Source of the DNA: Magnetococcales bacterium WMHbin3
GTDB lineage: Bacteria > Pseudomonadota > Magnetococcia > Magnetococcales > Magnetaquicoccaceae
Reading direction: 5' to 3'
Assembly: GCA_002753185.1 (NCBI GenBank)
Contig: PDZX01000006.1
Location: 1 to 64,000 of the forward strand
Length of the DNA: 64,000 nucleotides
In this document: in pieces, positions 23,810-33,043 of the stretch
Layout: each line of letters opens with the position of its first letter
How positions within the stretch are numbered: the first letter of the stretch is position 1
The notes under the pieces: model-generated
What the model was told of the DNA's origin: nothing
What the model saw: only the letters and a program-made list of their open reading frames with translations
The model's database searches: none
Made by a program: the position numbers and the translations under genes

Positions 23810-26472
23810 TTTACGCGCTCAATGCGGACAGGGGTGACCTTGTAATCGGGGCAGCGGGTGTAGGTATCGCTGCCCTGCCCCACCAACCGATTGGTGCGGG
23901 TGGCGGGAAAATGAAACGCCAGAAACACCACGCCGGGCCGGGTCTGAGCCACCACCTCGACGTGGACCTCGATGGACCCGTGGGGCGAGTGGATCGCCAC
24001 CCGGTCGCCGGAACGAATGCCCAGGGATGCGGCATCGTCTGGATGGATGCGCGCCCGTTCATGGCGAGCGGCGGTCAGGGTGGCGATGGCCCCACGGCGG
24101 GTCATGGAACCGACGTTGTAATGATACAAAGTGCGCCCGGTGGTCAACAGGAGAGGGAACTCCGCGTCACGGGTCAAAGACGATGGTTGCCAGGGAGTCG
24201 GTGTCAACCGGGCGCGCCCGCGCAAGAAACGGCCATCCGCGTGCAGGAATGAGGTCCCCGGATGGTCGGGATGGGGACAGGGCCACTGCAAAAAGCCCAG
24301 TTGATCGACCCTCTCCCGGCGAATGCCCCCCCAGTTGGGGGAAAGCCGGACGATCTCCTCCAAAATATCATTATCAAAATCATACCCCATGCGCCGCGCC
24401 AACGCCTGGACGATCTCCCCGTCGGGTCGCGCTGCTCCGGGGGGCGGGATCACCCGGTTGACCGGTTGCACCCGCCGGTCGCTGTTGACGAAGGTGCCAC
24501 TCTTTTCGAAAAAACAGGCCCCTGGCAGAATTACATGGGCATGGCGGGAGGACTCGCCAGGAAAGATCTCCTGGACCACGAGGAACTCCAGATTGCGCAA
24601 CGCCTCGTCCACAGCACGGGAATCGGGGTCGGACTGGGCCGGATCCTGCGCCACCAGATAGAGGGCGCGCAAGGTTCCGGCACGGGCGGCGGCGAGCATT
24701 TCCGGGAGCTTCATGCCGGCTGCATCCGGTGGCTCCGCGCCCCAGACCTCCCGATAACGGGCGCGCGCCGTGGGGTTGGTCACCGGCTGGTAGTCGGTGA
24801 GGACATTGGGCAGCGCGCCCATGTCGCAGGCCCCCTGGACATTGTTTTGCCCACGAATCGGCGATGCCCCGGTGCCGGGGCGACCGATCTGGCCGGTGAG
24901 CAGGGCCAGATTGATCAGCCCGAAGGCGGCCACCGAGCCTTGACATGCCTCGGTGATCCCCAGTCCCCAGAGGATCTGGCCCCGTTCGGCCTCCGCGAGC
25001 CAACGGGCGGCCTGACGGATGGCCTCCGCCGGGATGCCGGCCACCTCGGCGGCCCACTCCGGGGTGTGGGTTGACAAGACCGGCCAAAGAGTCTCGAACC
25101 CTTCGGTATTTTTGTCTATAAAATCTTTATTATAAATATCCTCTGCTATTAAAAAAAACTGCATGGCATTGATCACCGCGACGTTGCTGCCCGGCAGCAG
25201 GGGGAGGTGCAGGTGGGCCATGCGGGCCAGTTCGGTGCGGCGCGGGTCGATGACGATCAGCCGGCAGCCGCGCCGCACCGCGCGTGCGATGCGCGCGCCG
25301 AGCACCGGATGGGACTCGGTGGGGTTGGCGCCGACGATCATCAGCAGGGTGGAGGCGTCGATATCCTCGAAACGACTGGATCCCGCGCCGGTTCCCAGGG
25401 CCTCGCCCAGGGCGAAGGCGGAAGGGGAGTGGCAGACCCTGGCGCAGTTGTCGATGTTGTTGGTGCCGAGGGCCAGGCGGGCGAATTTTTGCAGCAGGTA
25501 GTTCTCTTCGTTGGTGCAGCGCGCCGAACTGACGACCCCCACGGATCGAGGGCCATGGGTGGAGCGCAGGGTGGCGAATCGTTCGGCCACCAGGGAGAGG
25601 GTGGTCTCCCAGTCGGCGGGTTGCAGATTGCCATGGGCGTCGCGGATCAAGGGGGTGGTGAGGCGATCCGGGGCGTGGACGAAGCCGTGACCGAAGCGCC
25701 CCTTGACGCAGGCGTGGCCATGATTGACCGATCCGTCAGGATCGGCTTCCACGCGCAGGATGCGGCCTCGTGAGGGAGTGACCAGCAGACGGCACCCCAC
25801 GGCGCAGTAACCGCAAGTAGTGGGGACGGGTTGTTCACCGGTTTCTTGCGCCAATGGATCGGGTTCCCGGATGGCCCCGGTGGGACAAACGGCGAGACAG
25901 GCGCCGCAGGAGACGCAGCCCGCCGCTTCCAGGGGGTCGGCGTGGGGGGTGGCGATGGGCAGGTCGCGTCCCGGTCGGCCCAGCACATTGGCCCCTTGCA
26001 GCTCCCGGCAGGCCGACACGCACAATCCGCAGCGGATGCACAAGGCCGCTTCCCGATGGATCAGGGGGTGCCGGGCATCGATTGCGCGGGGTCGTTCGCC
26101 GGACGGGAGGACGGGCCGGAACCCCAACTCCATGGCCAACCGTTGCAGACGGCAACGTCCCTCGACCGGGCATGTGGGGCACTCCAGGGGGTGGCCGCGC
26201 AGGATCAGGCGCATGGCCCAGCGGCGGGCGTCATCCACCGCCGGAGAGCGACTCAGGTAATGGGCGTTGGGTTCGACGCGGGTCTGGCAGGCATGCTTGA
26301 GACCTGCGCCCTGTTCCTCCACCAGACAGAGGCCGCAGCGGCCTTGCACGTAAGGCAGGTGATCCGCGTGGCAGAGGGTCGGAATCGTCTTGCCCGCTTC
26401 CCGCATGGCCTTCAACAGCGTGTCGGTCTCCTCGACCGGGTGGGTTCGACCATCGATGGTGATGGATGGCAT
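23776..26472 (-). CDS. fdhA: Formate dehydrogenase, catalytic alpha subunit (Cys type)
   Basis: A molybdopterin enzyme of 898 residues with N-terminal iron-sulfur domains: a 2Fe-2S plant/NuoG-like part (CGLCLVEE), HxxxC/CPTCPVEGRC, and two 4Fe-4S motifs (CIRCGLCVSACR, CVSCGACLAVCPTGA). Then come the FdhF-type 4Fe-4S motif CGYCAVGC and molybdopterin domains. The active-site residue is Cys, not Sec, in NCARVCHSPS. This layout is that of NAD-linked cytosolic FdsA/FdhA. No beta/gamma subunit, FdhD or maturation gene lies beside it, so its electron partner is encoded elsewhere. It might serve with the hydrogenase, but nothing here proves it. Convergent overlap with the TetR gene. Confidence 0.93.
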   Translation of the reverse strand: MPSITIDGRTHPVEETDTLLKAMREAGKTIPTLCHADHLPYVQGRCGLCLVEEQGAGLKHACQTRVEPNAHYLSRSPAVDDARRWAMRLILRGHPLECPTCPVEGRCRLQRLAMELGFRPVLPSGERPRAIDARHPLIHREAALCIRCGLCVSACRELQGANVLGRPGRDLPIATPHADPLEAAGCVSCGACLAVCPTGAIREPDPLAQETGEQPVPTTCGYCAVGCRLLVTPSRGRILRVEADPDGSVNHGHACVKGRFGHGFVHAPDRLTTPLIRDAHGNLQPADWETTLSLVAERFATLRSTHGPRSVGVVSSARCTNEENYLLQKFARLALGTNNIDNCARVCHSPSAFALGEALGTGAGSSRFEDIDASTLLMIVGANPTESHPVLGARIARAVRRGCRLIVIDPRRTELARMAHLHLPLLPGSNVAVINAMQFFLIAEDIYNKDFIDKNTEGFETLWPVLSTHTPEWAAEVAGIPAEAIRQAARWLAEAERGQILWGLGITEACQGSVAAFGLINLALLTGQIGRPGTGASPIRGQNNVQGACDMGALPNVLTDYQPVTNPTARARYREVWGAEPPDAAGMKLPEMLAAARAGTLRALYLVAQDPAQSDPDSRAVDEALRNLEFLVVQEIFPGESSRHAHVILPGACFFEKSGTFVNSDRRVQPVNRVIPPPGAARPDGEIVQALARRMGYDFDNDILEEIVRLSPNWGGIRRERVDQLGFLQWPCPHPDHPGTSFLHADGRFLRGRARLTPTPWQPSSLTRDAEFPLLLTTGRTLYHYNVGSMTRRGAIATLTAARHERARIHPDDAASLGIRSGDRVAIHSPHGSIEVHVEVVAQTRPGVVFLAFHFPATRTNRLVGQGSDTYTRCPDYKVTPVRIERVNQASLGSTPIP

Positions 26473-26494
26473 GGACGCTCCCTGGTGGGAAGGA

Positions 26495-27220
26495 TCACCA
26501 GCTCTTTGGCACGAAATCCGGATCGTTGGCCAGCCTGACGCTTTCGCCAGTCTGCGCGATGACGAACAAACCCTGGTTCATGGCAAAACGGTTGGCCTCG
26601 GATGCGACCACCATGCCGGCAACCGCTCCATAAATCCGGCAATTCTCATACCTTGGGAAAAACGGCTTGAAACTGGACAGCTTGACGAGATGCGCCTGGA
26701 CGTCCTCCGCCGTCAAATGGCTCTTGACCTCAATGAGGACAACCGCAACGGTATTGGCCAGCAGCAGATCGATCTCCATCGTTTTCCCGCCGACACTCTT
26801 CTTGACGCGAGAATAGACCTCATCCACCGGGATGCCGCGCGCCTGAAACATGGCGATACAGGAGGGTTTGATCATCTCCTCGACAAACTCGCCCAGCCTG
26901 CCACCCAACTGACCGATCTGTTGGCTGACGGCCTTGATCTTGCGGTCGGTCTCCTGCATTCTGCGGTCGGTTTCCTGCATTCTGCGGTCGGTTTCCTGCA
27001 TTCTGCGGTCGGTTTCCTGCATTCTGCGGTCGGTTTCCGCAGACCTTTCCCGTATCTGGCGATCCGTTTCCGCAGACCTTTCCCGTATCTGACGATCCGT
27101 TTCTGCGGACATTTCCCGTATCTGGCGCTCTGTTTCCGCAAACATTTCCCGCAACCGGCGATCGGTCTCCCGGAATGCCTGCCAAACATCGTCAATGGTT
27201 ACGGATGCCGTACTGGACAT
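26495..27220 (-). CDS. Coiled-coil protein with C-terminal nuclease-fold-like domain (longer paralogue)
   Basis: The 241-residue product opens MSSTASVTIDDVWQAFRETDRRL, runs through a long coiled coil built of 11-residue units (ETDRQIRERSA, twice) and 7-residue units (MQETDRR, four times), then a globular domain: FVEEMIKPSCIAMFQARGIPVDEVY, EIDLLLANTVAVVLIEVKSHLT and YGAVAGMVVASEA. The E-x-D...(L/I)IEVK pattern resembles a PD-(D/E)xK nuclease core, as in DUF3782-type proteins. Activity is not shown. The gene is a near-duplicate of the one at 27283-27900. Start at 27220 follows AAGGAGGATCATC. Confidence 0.8.
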   Translation of the reverse strand: MSSTASVTIDDVWQAFRETDRRLREMFAETERQIREMSAETDRQIRERSAETDRQIRERSAETDRRMQETDRRMQETDRRMQETDRRMQETDRKIKAVSQQIGQLGGRLGEFVEEMIKPSCIAMFQARGIPVDEVYSRVKKSVGGKTMEIDLLLANTVAVVLIEVKSHLTAEDVQAHLVKLSSFKPFFPRYENCRIYGAVAGMVVASEANRFAMNQGLFVIAQTGESVRLANDPDFVPKSW

Positions 27221-27282
27221 GATGATCCTCCTTGGTTGCCGTGGTATCGCATGGGGGGTGGCTAAATTGTTCGTGGGAAAGA

Positions 27283-27900
27283 TTACCAGCTCCTTGGCAC
27301 GAAATCCGGGTCGTTGGCCAGCCTGACGCTTTCGCCAGTCTGCGCGATGACGAACAAACCCTGGCTCATGGCAAAACGGTCGGCCTCGGATGCGACCACC
27401 ATGCCGGCAACCGCTCCATAAATCCGGCAATTCTCATACCTGGGGAAAAACGGCTTGAAACTGGACAGCTTGACGAGATGCGCCTGGACATCCTCCACCG
27501 TCAAATGGCTCTTGACCTCAATGAGGACAACCGCAACGGTATTGGCCAGCAGCAGATCGATCTCCATCGTTTTCCCGCCGACACTCTTCTTGACGCGGGA
27601 ATAAACCTCATCCACCGGGATGCCGCGCGCCTGAAACATGGCGATACAGGAGGGTTTGATCATCTCCTCGACAAACTCGCCCAGCCTGCCACCCAACTGA
27701 CCGATCTGTTGGCTGACGGCCTTGATCTTGCGGTCGGTCTCCTGCATTCTGCGGTCTGTTTCCTGCATTCTGCGATCCGTTTCCGCAGACATTTCCCGTA
27801 TCTGGCGGTCTGTTTCCGCAAACATTTCCCGCAACCGGCGATCGGTCTCCCGGAATGCCTGCCAAACATCGTCAATGGTTACGGATGCTGTACTGGACAT
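27283..27900 (-). CDS. Coiled-coil protein with C-terminal nuclease-fold-like domain (shorter paralogue)
   Basis: At 205 residues this is almost identical to its downstream neighbour in the globular domain (a few substitutions such as VEDVQ for AEDVQ and PRSW for PKSW at the end). It lacks two 11-residue and two 7-residue coiled-coil units, exactly the 36-residue difference. Same start context, including an ATCATC before the ATG. The 62-base gap to the downstream copy and the high identity indicate a recent tandem duplication followed by repeat gain or loss. Function unknown. Confidence 0.8.
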   Translation of the reverse strand: MSSTASVTIDDVWQAFRETDRRLREMFAETDRQIREMSAETDRRMQETDRRMQETDRKIKAVSQQIGQLGGRLGEFVEEMIKPSCIAMFQARGIPVDEVYSRVKKSVGGKTMEIDLLLANTVAVVLIEVKSHLTVEDVQAHLVKLSSFKPFFPRYENCRIYGAVAGMVVASEADRFAMSQGLFVIAQTGESVRLANDPDFVPRSW

Positions 27901-28001
27901 GATGATCCCCCCTGGTTGCCGTGGTATCCTATGGAAGCCATTTTGCCAGATTCTCGCGACGGATGCCAGCAAAAGGGGATGGGACCAATTCGATCATGAG
28001 G

Positions 28002-28031
28002 TTGACATCCGTGCATCCTCGATGGCACAAT
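28002..28031 (+). promoter_or_regulatory. Promoter of the cobalamin riboswitch operon
   Basis: A perfect -35 (TTGACA), an 18-base spacer and CACAAT as -10 (four of six). It would start transcription near 28038, just ahead of the riboswitch aptamer. Inferred from consensus and position. Confidence 0.6.
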
Positions 28032-28043
28032 GAATTCTGATAT

Positions 28044-28256
28044 CCCTCCATGGGTGGTTTCGGCCTGGTTGGCCGGAACTGAAACGGGAAGTCCGGTCAG
28101 CCCTCTTCGGGCAATTCCGGCGCTGCCCCTGCAACGGTAGGTGCGTTACGATCCGCGTTTTACCACTGGTTCCTCGTTGGAGGAACTGGGAAGGTGTCGG
28201 ATCCGGGAGTCATTCGGACTCTCTGCGCACAAGCCCGGAGACCGGCCCGTGGAATG
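28044..28256 (+). promoter_or_regulatory. Cobalamin (B12) riboswitch
   Basis: Conserved parts appear in the right order: the GCGCTGCCCCTGCAACGGTA core (28120-28139), GGAACTGGGAAGGTG around 28190 and the B12 box AGCCCGGAGACCGGCC at 28232-28247. It senses adenosylcobalamin and should reduce transcription of the downstream corrin operon when B12 is plentiful. Edges are approximate. The terminator hairpin at 28291-28321 is the natural expression platform. Confidence 0.92.
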
Positions 28257-28290
28257 GCCTGAACGTGTTGCGGTGGGCGACGCGGGCGAG

Positions 28291-28321
28291 CGCCGGGATG
28301 ATGCCGCCCGGCGTTTTTTTT
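28291..28321 (+). terminator. Intrinsic terminator of the B12 riboswitch
   Basis: CGCCGGG (28291-28297) pairs perfectly with CCCGGCG (28307-28313) and is followed by eight T residues. It lies between the aptamer and cobM, so it fits riboswitch-controlled premature termination. Confidence 0.85.
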
Positions 28322-28405
28322 GCTCCCTGCGCGCATCGTTTCCGCTCTTCCTCTCCCAAATTCGTTCCCCGCCTCGACAATCCTATCGCCAACGAAGGAA
28401 CCCGC

Positions 28406-29185
28406 ATGAGAAAAGTGTGGTTTGTGGGCGCTGGTCCGGGAGCCGTGGACATGATCACCGTGCGCGGGCGGGAGTTGCTGACCCGTGCCGGGGCGATCCT
28501 GTACGCCGGATCCCTGGTCTCCCCGCGTCATCTCGAATTCGCCCCGGCAGAATGCGTGCATGCCGATTCCAGCGCCATGACGCTGGAAGAGATGGTAGCC
28601 TGGCTGGTGGAACAGGCGGGTCGTCACGCGACGGTCGTCCGCTTGCAGACCGGGGATCCTTCCCTGTACGGCGCGCTTCCGGAGATGGTGCGTCCCCTGA
28701 CGCGGGCCGGGGTGGCGGTGGAGGTGGTGGCCGGGGTGCCCTCCTTTGCCGCATCCGCCGCCGCCGCTCTGGAGAGCCTGACCTTGCCGGAATCGACCCA
28801 GACCGTGATCCTGACCCGCGTCCCAGGCCGCACCCCCATGCCGGACACAGAACGCCTGCGGGATCTGGCGCGCCATGGGACGACCTTGTGCCTGCATCTG
28901 TCCATCACCTTGTGGCCGGTGATTCGCGAGGAGTTGTTCGCCGCCGGCTGGTCCGCAAGCGCTCCGGTCGTGGTGGTGGGCAAGGCCACCTGGCCGGACG
29001 AGGAGACCATCGTGCGCGGTACGTTGGACACCATCGAGGAAGCCTGCCAACGGGCTGGCGTGCGCAGTCAGGCCATGATTCTGCTCGGTCCCGCCCTGGG
29101 GGCCTGCCAGGCCGATGCCGCCCCCCATTCCCGGCTGTATGCTCCTGAGTTCAGCCACGGTTTTCGTTCCACCTGGGAAAAATGA
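28406..29185 (+). CDS. cobM: Precorrin-4 / cobalt-precorrin-4 C11-methyltransferase
   Basis: SAM-dependent methylation at C11 of the corrin ring (CbiF/CobM). The 259-residue product has VWFVGAGPGAVDMITVRG, LYAGSLV, the LQTGDPSLYGAL motif and the GVPSFAASAAAALE loop of tetrapyrrole methylases. Start at 28406 is the first ATG after the riboswitch terminator that gives the family N-terminus. First gene of the corrin operon. Confidence 0.96.
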   Translation: MRKVWFVGAGPGAVDMITVRGRELLTRAGAILYAGSLVSPRHLEFAPAECVHADSSAMTLEEMVAWLVEQAGRHATVVRLQTGDPSLYGALPEMVRPLTRAGVAVEVVAGVPSFAASAAAALESLTLPESTQTVILTRVPGRTPMPDTERLRDLARHGTTLCLHLSITLWPVIREELFAAGWSASAPVVVVGKATWPDEETIVRGTLDTIEEACQRAGVRSQAMILLGPALGACQADAAPHSRLYAPEFSHGFRSTWEK

Positions 29186-29186
29186 C

Positions 29187-30014
29187 ATGACCGACACCAT
29201 CCTCATCATCGCCCACGGCTCACGCGACCAGGACGGCAACCAGGAAGTCCTCGACTTCGTGGAACGCTGGCGGACGCGGCACAAGGAAGAGAACATCGAG
29301 GTCTGCTTCATCGAATTCGCCTCGCCCCTGGTGGCGACCGGACTGGCGCAAGCAGCGCTTGGGAGTGAACGCGTCATCGCCCTGCCCCTGATCCTCAACG
29401 CGGCGGGCCACGTCAAACTGGAGATCCCCGGCCTCATCCGCCAGGCGCGCGGCAAATTACCGCACACGGAATTTCTCTATGGCCGTCACTTCGGCTGCGA
29501 GGAGACCATCCTGAAACTGCTGCGCATGCGCCTGCACAGCGCCATGGTCGCCCTGGACATGCCCGATCCGGGCAACACCGGCATCGTCCTGCTCGGACGC
29601 GGGGCATCGGACATGGCCGCCAATGGCGAAGTGGCCAAAATGGCGCGCTGGATCCAGGAGTCCACCCGCCACGACACCGTGGAATACGCCTTCACCGGCA
29701 TCACCCAACCCCGTCTGGAAGGCAAGGTGCAGCAAATGGTGAAACTCGGCATGATGCAAATCGTTATTCTACCATATTATCTTTTTACTGGAAGACTGAT
29801 AAAACGCATTGCCAGGCAAGTACAACGGTTGCGCCTGCAATACCCCCAGGTGGCCTTCGTCCAGGCCAACTACCTTGGCATCGACGAAACCCTCCTCGAT
29901 CTCCTGGACGAACGCCTGGAAGAGACGCGCGGCAAACGGGAAAGCTCCATGATGGAGTGCGATTGCTGCAAATTCAGCCTGCTGGCCGAATCCCAAGGGG
30001 GGCACGAGGCATGA
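29187..30014 (+). CDS. cbiX: Sirohydrochlorin cobaltochelatase
   Basis: Inserts cobalt into sirohydrochlorin, the committing step of the early-cobalt (anaerobic) route. A 275-residue double-domain CbiX: IIAHGSRDQDGN with the metal-binding His near the start, GRHFGCEE, a second half with LPYYLFTGRLIKRI, and a Cys-rich end (ECDCCKF) that could bind a metal or Fe-S cluster. One base separates it from cobM; its stop overlaps cbiC. Confidence 0.93.
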   Translation: MTDTILIIAHGSRDQDGNQEVLDFVERWRTRHKEENIEVCFIEFASPLVATGLAQAALGSERVIALPLILNAAGHVKLEIPGLIRQARGKLPHTEFLYGRHFGCEETILKLLRMRLHSAMVALDMPDPGNTGIVLLGRGASDMAANGEVAKMARWIQESTRHDTVEYAFTGITQPRLEGKVQQMVKLGMMQIVILPYYLFTGRLIKRIARQVQRLRLQYPQVAFVQANYLGIDETLLDLLDERLEETRGKRESSMMECDCCKFSLLAESQGGHEA

Positions 30015-30670
30015 ACCCTTCCCCTCCCCCCATCGTGGCAGCGGGCGCGGCCATCGAAAGCGCCTCCTTCCGGATCATCGATGCCCAGGCCGGCAACCAC
30101 GACGCCTACGATAGCGCGCAATGGAACGTGGTGCGCCGCATGATCCATACCAGCGGCGACTTCGATTTCAATGGTCTCACTTTTTTTTCACCCATGGCCA
30201 TGGCATCGGCGCAAACCGCCTTGCGCCAAAAACCCCGTCTCACCGTGGACGTGGAGATGATCCGCGCCGGGTTGGCAACCCGCAGACTGGACCGTCTGGG
30301 TGTCACGGTTCATCAATTCAACAGCGATCCGCAAGTGATCGCCCGCGCCCAGGCCAACGGCGTCACCCGCTCCTGCGAGGCCATGCGCGAGGCCTGGCGG
30401 TTGGGTTTGCTCGACAACGGCATCGTGGCCATCGGCAACGCCCCCACCGCCTTGCTGGAGGTGATCCGCCTGATCCGCGAGGAACGGGTGCGCCCGGCTT
30501 TGGTGATTGGGGTTCCCGTGGGTTTTATCCGTGCCGAGGAGTCCAAGGAGGAACTGATGACACTTCTCGATACGCCATGGATCGCCATTCGCGGGACCAA
30601 GGGCGGCTCCACGCTGGCCGTGGCGATCCTGCACGCCCTGATGGACCTGGCGGATTCGACGACGCCATGA
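30011..30670 (+). CDS. cbiC: Precorrin-8X / cobalt-precorrin-8 methylmutase
   Basis: Moves the C11 methyl to C12, giving cobyrinate (CbiC/CobH). 219 residues. Seen: ASFRIIDAQAG, VVRRMIHTSGDFDF with the catalytic His, and APTALLEVIRLI, VIGVPVGFI near the end. ATGA overlaps on both sides (with cbiX and cbiD). Confidence 0.96.
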   Translation: MNPSPPPIVAAGAAIESASFRIIDAQAGNHDAYDSAQWNVVRRMIHTSGDFDFNGLTFFSPMAMASAQTALRQKPRLTVDVEMIRAGLATRRLDRLGVTVHQFNSDPQVIARAQANGVTRSCEAMREAWRLGLLDNGIVAIGNAPTALLEVIRLIREERVRPALVIGVPVGFIRAEESKEELMTLLDTPWIAIRGTKGGSTLAVAILHALMDLADSTTP

Positions 30671-31755
30671 TCCGCAAACGCGAGCGGCTGCGCACCGGCT
30701 ACACCACCGGGGCCTGTAGCGCGGCGGCGGCCAGGGCGGCCACGCTGGGATTGATTACCGGCGAAATCCCCAGCCACGTCGCCACCCTGCTGCCCAACGG
30801 CACGGAGGTGACCTTCCCGGTGGAACGGGAGGGCGCGGCACGGGCAAGCGTGATCAAGGACGCCGGCGACGATCCGGACGTGACCCACGGCGCCCGCCTG
30901 ACCGCCAGCGCGCGGGCACTTCCCGATCTGCCGGGCCAGATCCGCCTGCTGGGGGGCGAGGGCGTCGGGCGGGTGACCCGCCTTGGGGTGGGATTGCCGG
31001 TTGGCGAGGCGGCCATCAATCCGGTTCCGTGCGCCAACATCATCGCCAATGTCCAGGCCGCAGCGGGAGACTGGTTGCAAGGAGACGGCCTGGAGATCAC
31101 CCTCTCGGTGCCGGGCGGGGCGGAAATGGCAAAACGCACCTTGAATCCCAGACTCGGCATCGTGGGGGGCATCTCGATCCTGGGGACCTCCGGCATTGTG
31201 TACCCCTACTCCACGGCGGCCTTCAAGGCGGCGTTGCGGCAATCCATCGCGGCGGCGGCCATGCTTAAGGAGCCGCGCATCTTGCTGACCACCGGACGGC
31301 GCACCGAACGGTTCGCCATGGCCGTCTATCCGGATCTGCCGGAACAGGCCGTGATACAAATGGGGGATTTTATCGGCGCCGGCCTGACAGCCGTGGCGCA
31401 AGGTCCATTTCGCCACTTGATTCTGGGGGTGATGCCCGGCAAATTGGCCAAGATCGCGCAGGGCCTCGCCAACACCCACGCCGGCAAGGGTAGCGTCGCC
31501 ATGGACGCGGTGGCCGAAGCGGTGCGCGCGGCGGGAGGGGACGAGTCGATGATTCGTCAGGCACGCTCTGGCCCCACCGTGCGGCACGCCGCCGAATTGC
31601 TGCAAGATGCACAACGTCAAGAGGCATTTGGCCGGGAGTTGCTCGCCAAGGCCATGCCGCAAGTGCGCGCCCGTCTGCCCGACGCCATGCGGGTGACGAT
31701 TCTACTGTTCGATTTTGAAGGCCGGTTGCTGGCCAGCCAGGAGAGCGGACCATGA
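30667..31755 (+). CDS. cbiD: Cobalt-precorrin-5B C1-methyltransferase
   Basis: Methylates C1 in the anaerobic pathway. The 362-residue product has LRTGYTTGACSAAAARAA, EAAINPVPCANI and GGISILGTSGIVYPYS. Its presence, with cbiX and cbiG, identifies the early-cobalt route rather than the oxygen-dependent one. The long frame upstream of 30667 is antisense-free shadow of cbiC. Start and stop both overlap neighbours. Confidence 0.96.
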   Translation: MIRKRERLRTGYTTGACSAAAARAATLGLITGEIPSHVATLLPNGTEVTFPVEREGAARASVIKDAGDDPDVTHGARLTASARALPDLPGQIRLLGGEGVGRVTRLGVGLPVGEAAINPVPCANIIANVQAAAGDWLQGDGLEITLSVPGGAEMAKRTLNPRLGIVGGISILGTSGIVYPYSTAAFKAALRQSIAAAAMLKEPRILLTTGRRTERFAMAVYPDLPEQAVIQMGDFIGAGLTAVAQGPFRHLILGVMPGKLAKIAQGLANTHAGKGSVAMDAVAEAVRAAGGDESMIRQARSGPTVRHAAELLQDAQRQEAFGRELLAKAMPQVRARLPDAMRVTILLFDFEGRLLASQESGP

Positions 31756-33026
31756 CCATGGCACCCTGTTGGATACTCGGCGTGCTCGACGCCGGCCCGG
31801 ACACCCTGACCCCGCAAGCGGCCCATCTGCTGCAACAGGCGGACCTGGTCATCGGCGAGCCGCGTTTTCTGGAACGGTTTTGCCACTGTCTGCCCGCCGG
31901 GGCCGAGCAGCGTCCGGCCAGCGGCCAACACAAGGCATTGCCGGGCTGGATCGAGGAGGCGCGCGCCGCAGGCAAACAGGTGGTGGTGCTGGCCACCGGG
32001 GATCCGTTGCTGTCCGGGATGGCGGGCCATCTGCGCCGCAAGTTGCCCGCCGGGGCCATGCGGGTGCTGCCCGCCCCCTCCACCCTGCAACTGGCCTTCG
32101 CCCGGCTCGAACTGCCCTGGACCGGGGCGCGTCTTTTGTCCGTGCATGCCGTGGATGGCGGGGAGTGGAGTTGGGAGGCGACCGCCGATCACCCGTTCGC
32201 GCCGTTGTTGCGGTTGCTGGAGGAGGCGGACCTCATCGGGCTGTTCACCAGTCCCGCCAACTCACCGGCGCGCATCGCCAGAATGCTGCTGGCCACCGGC
32301 TTCGACCGGGAGTTTCTCGTCAGCGTGGCCATGGCCCTGGGAACGCCGGAAGAACGGGTCGTGGCGGATCGGAACGCGGACGAAATCGCGGGCGAGGATT
32401 TTGCCGGTTCCAACGTGGTGATCCTGCGCCGTGTTGCATCCCGCGCCCAACCACGCATTGGGCTGACGGATGGGGAATTTGCCGCCGAAGGGGGATTGAT
32501 CACCAAACGGGACGTGCGAATGATGGCCCTGGCGGCGCTTGGCCTGCATGACGACAGCCTGGCATGGGATATCGGGGCCGGTTCCGGCAGCGTTGGCCTG
32601 GAGGCGGCCCGCCTGGCACGCCGGGGGTGGGTGTGGGCCATTGAACGCAACCCGGCACGCGCGACGCAAATTCGGCACAATCGCCAACGGCTGCGGGTAT
32701 TTAATTACACTCTGCGCGAAGGGTACGCCCCCGATGAATTGAAAAAATGGCCAGATCCGGACGCGGTGTTCATCGGCGGGACCGGAGGCCATTTGCGGGA
32801 GATCATCACCGCATGCCAGATCCGCCTGCGTCCCGGAGGCCGCCTGGTGCTCACCCTGGCCACCCTGGAGAATCTGGCCTCGGTCATGGACCAGCTCAAG
32901 GCGGGCGGCTGGGCGTGGTCCGTGACCCAGGCCCAAATCAGCCACTCCCGACCCATCGCGGATCTGCATCGTCTGGTCCCGGACGCCCCGGTCTGGATCG
33001 TCACGGCCCAAGCCGTTCCACCATAA
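31752..33026 (+). CDS. cobL: Precorrin-6Y C5,15-methyltransferase (CbiE-CbiT fusion)
   Basis: A fusion of CbiE (residues ~1-215, tetrapyrrole methylase fold, C5) and CbiT (residues ~230-424, Rossmann methyltransferase/decarboxylase, C15). Motifs: LATGDPLLSGMAGHL in the first half; LAWDIGAGSGSVGLEAARLA and FIGGTGGHL in the second. The fused form is common in Pseudomonadota. 424 residues. Confidence 0.95.
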   Translation: MTMAPCWILGVLDAGPDTLTPQAAHLLQQADLVIGEPRFLERFCHCLPAGAEQRPASGQHKALPGWIEEARAAGKQVVVLATGDPLLSGMAGHLRRKLPAGAMRVLPAPSTLQLAFARLELPWTGARLLSVHAVDGGEWSWEATADHPFAPLLRLLEEADLIGLFTSPANSPARIARMLLATGFDREFLVSVAMALGTPEERVVADRNADEIAGEDFAGSNVVILRRVASRAQPRIGLTDGEFAAEGGLITKRDVRMMALAALGLHDDSLAWDIGAGSGSVGLEAARLARRGWVWAIERNPARATQIRHNRQRLRVFNYTLREGYAPDELKKWPDPDAVFIGGTGGHLREIITACQIRLRPGGRLVLTLATLENLASVMDQLKAGGWAWSVTQAQISHSRPIADLHRLVPDAPVWIVTAQAVPP

Positions 33027-33043
33027 CGAATCCATGGAAAAAA

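Noticed and set aside
26940-27130. CRISPR-like short direct repeats
   Set aside because: The 21- and 33-base repeats are in-frame coiled-coil codon units without spacers.
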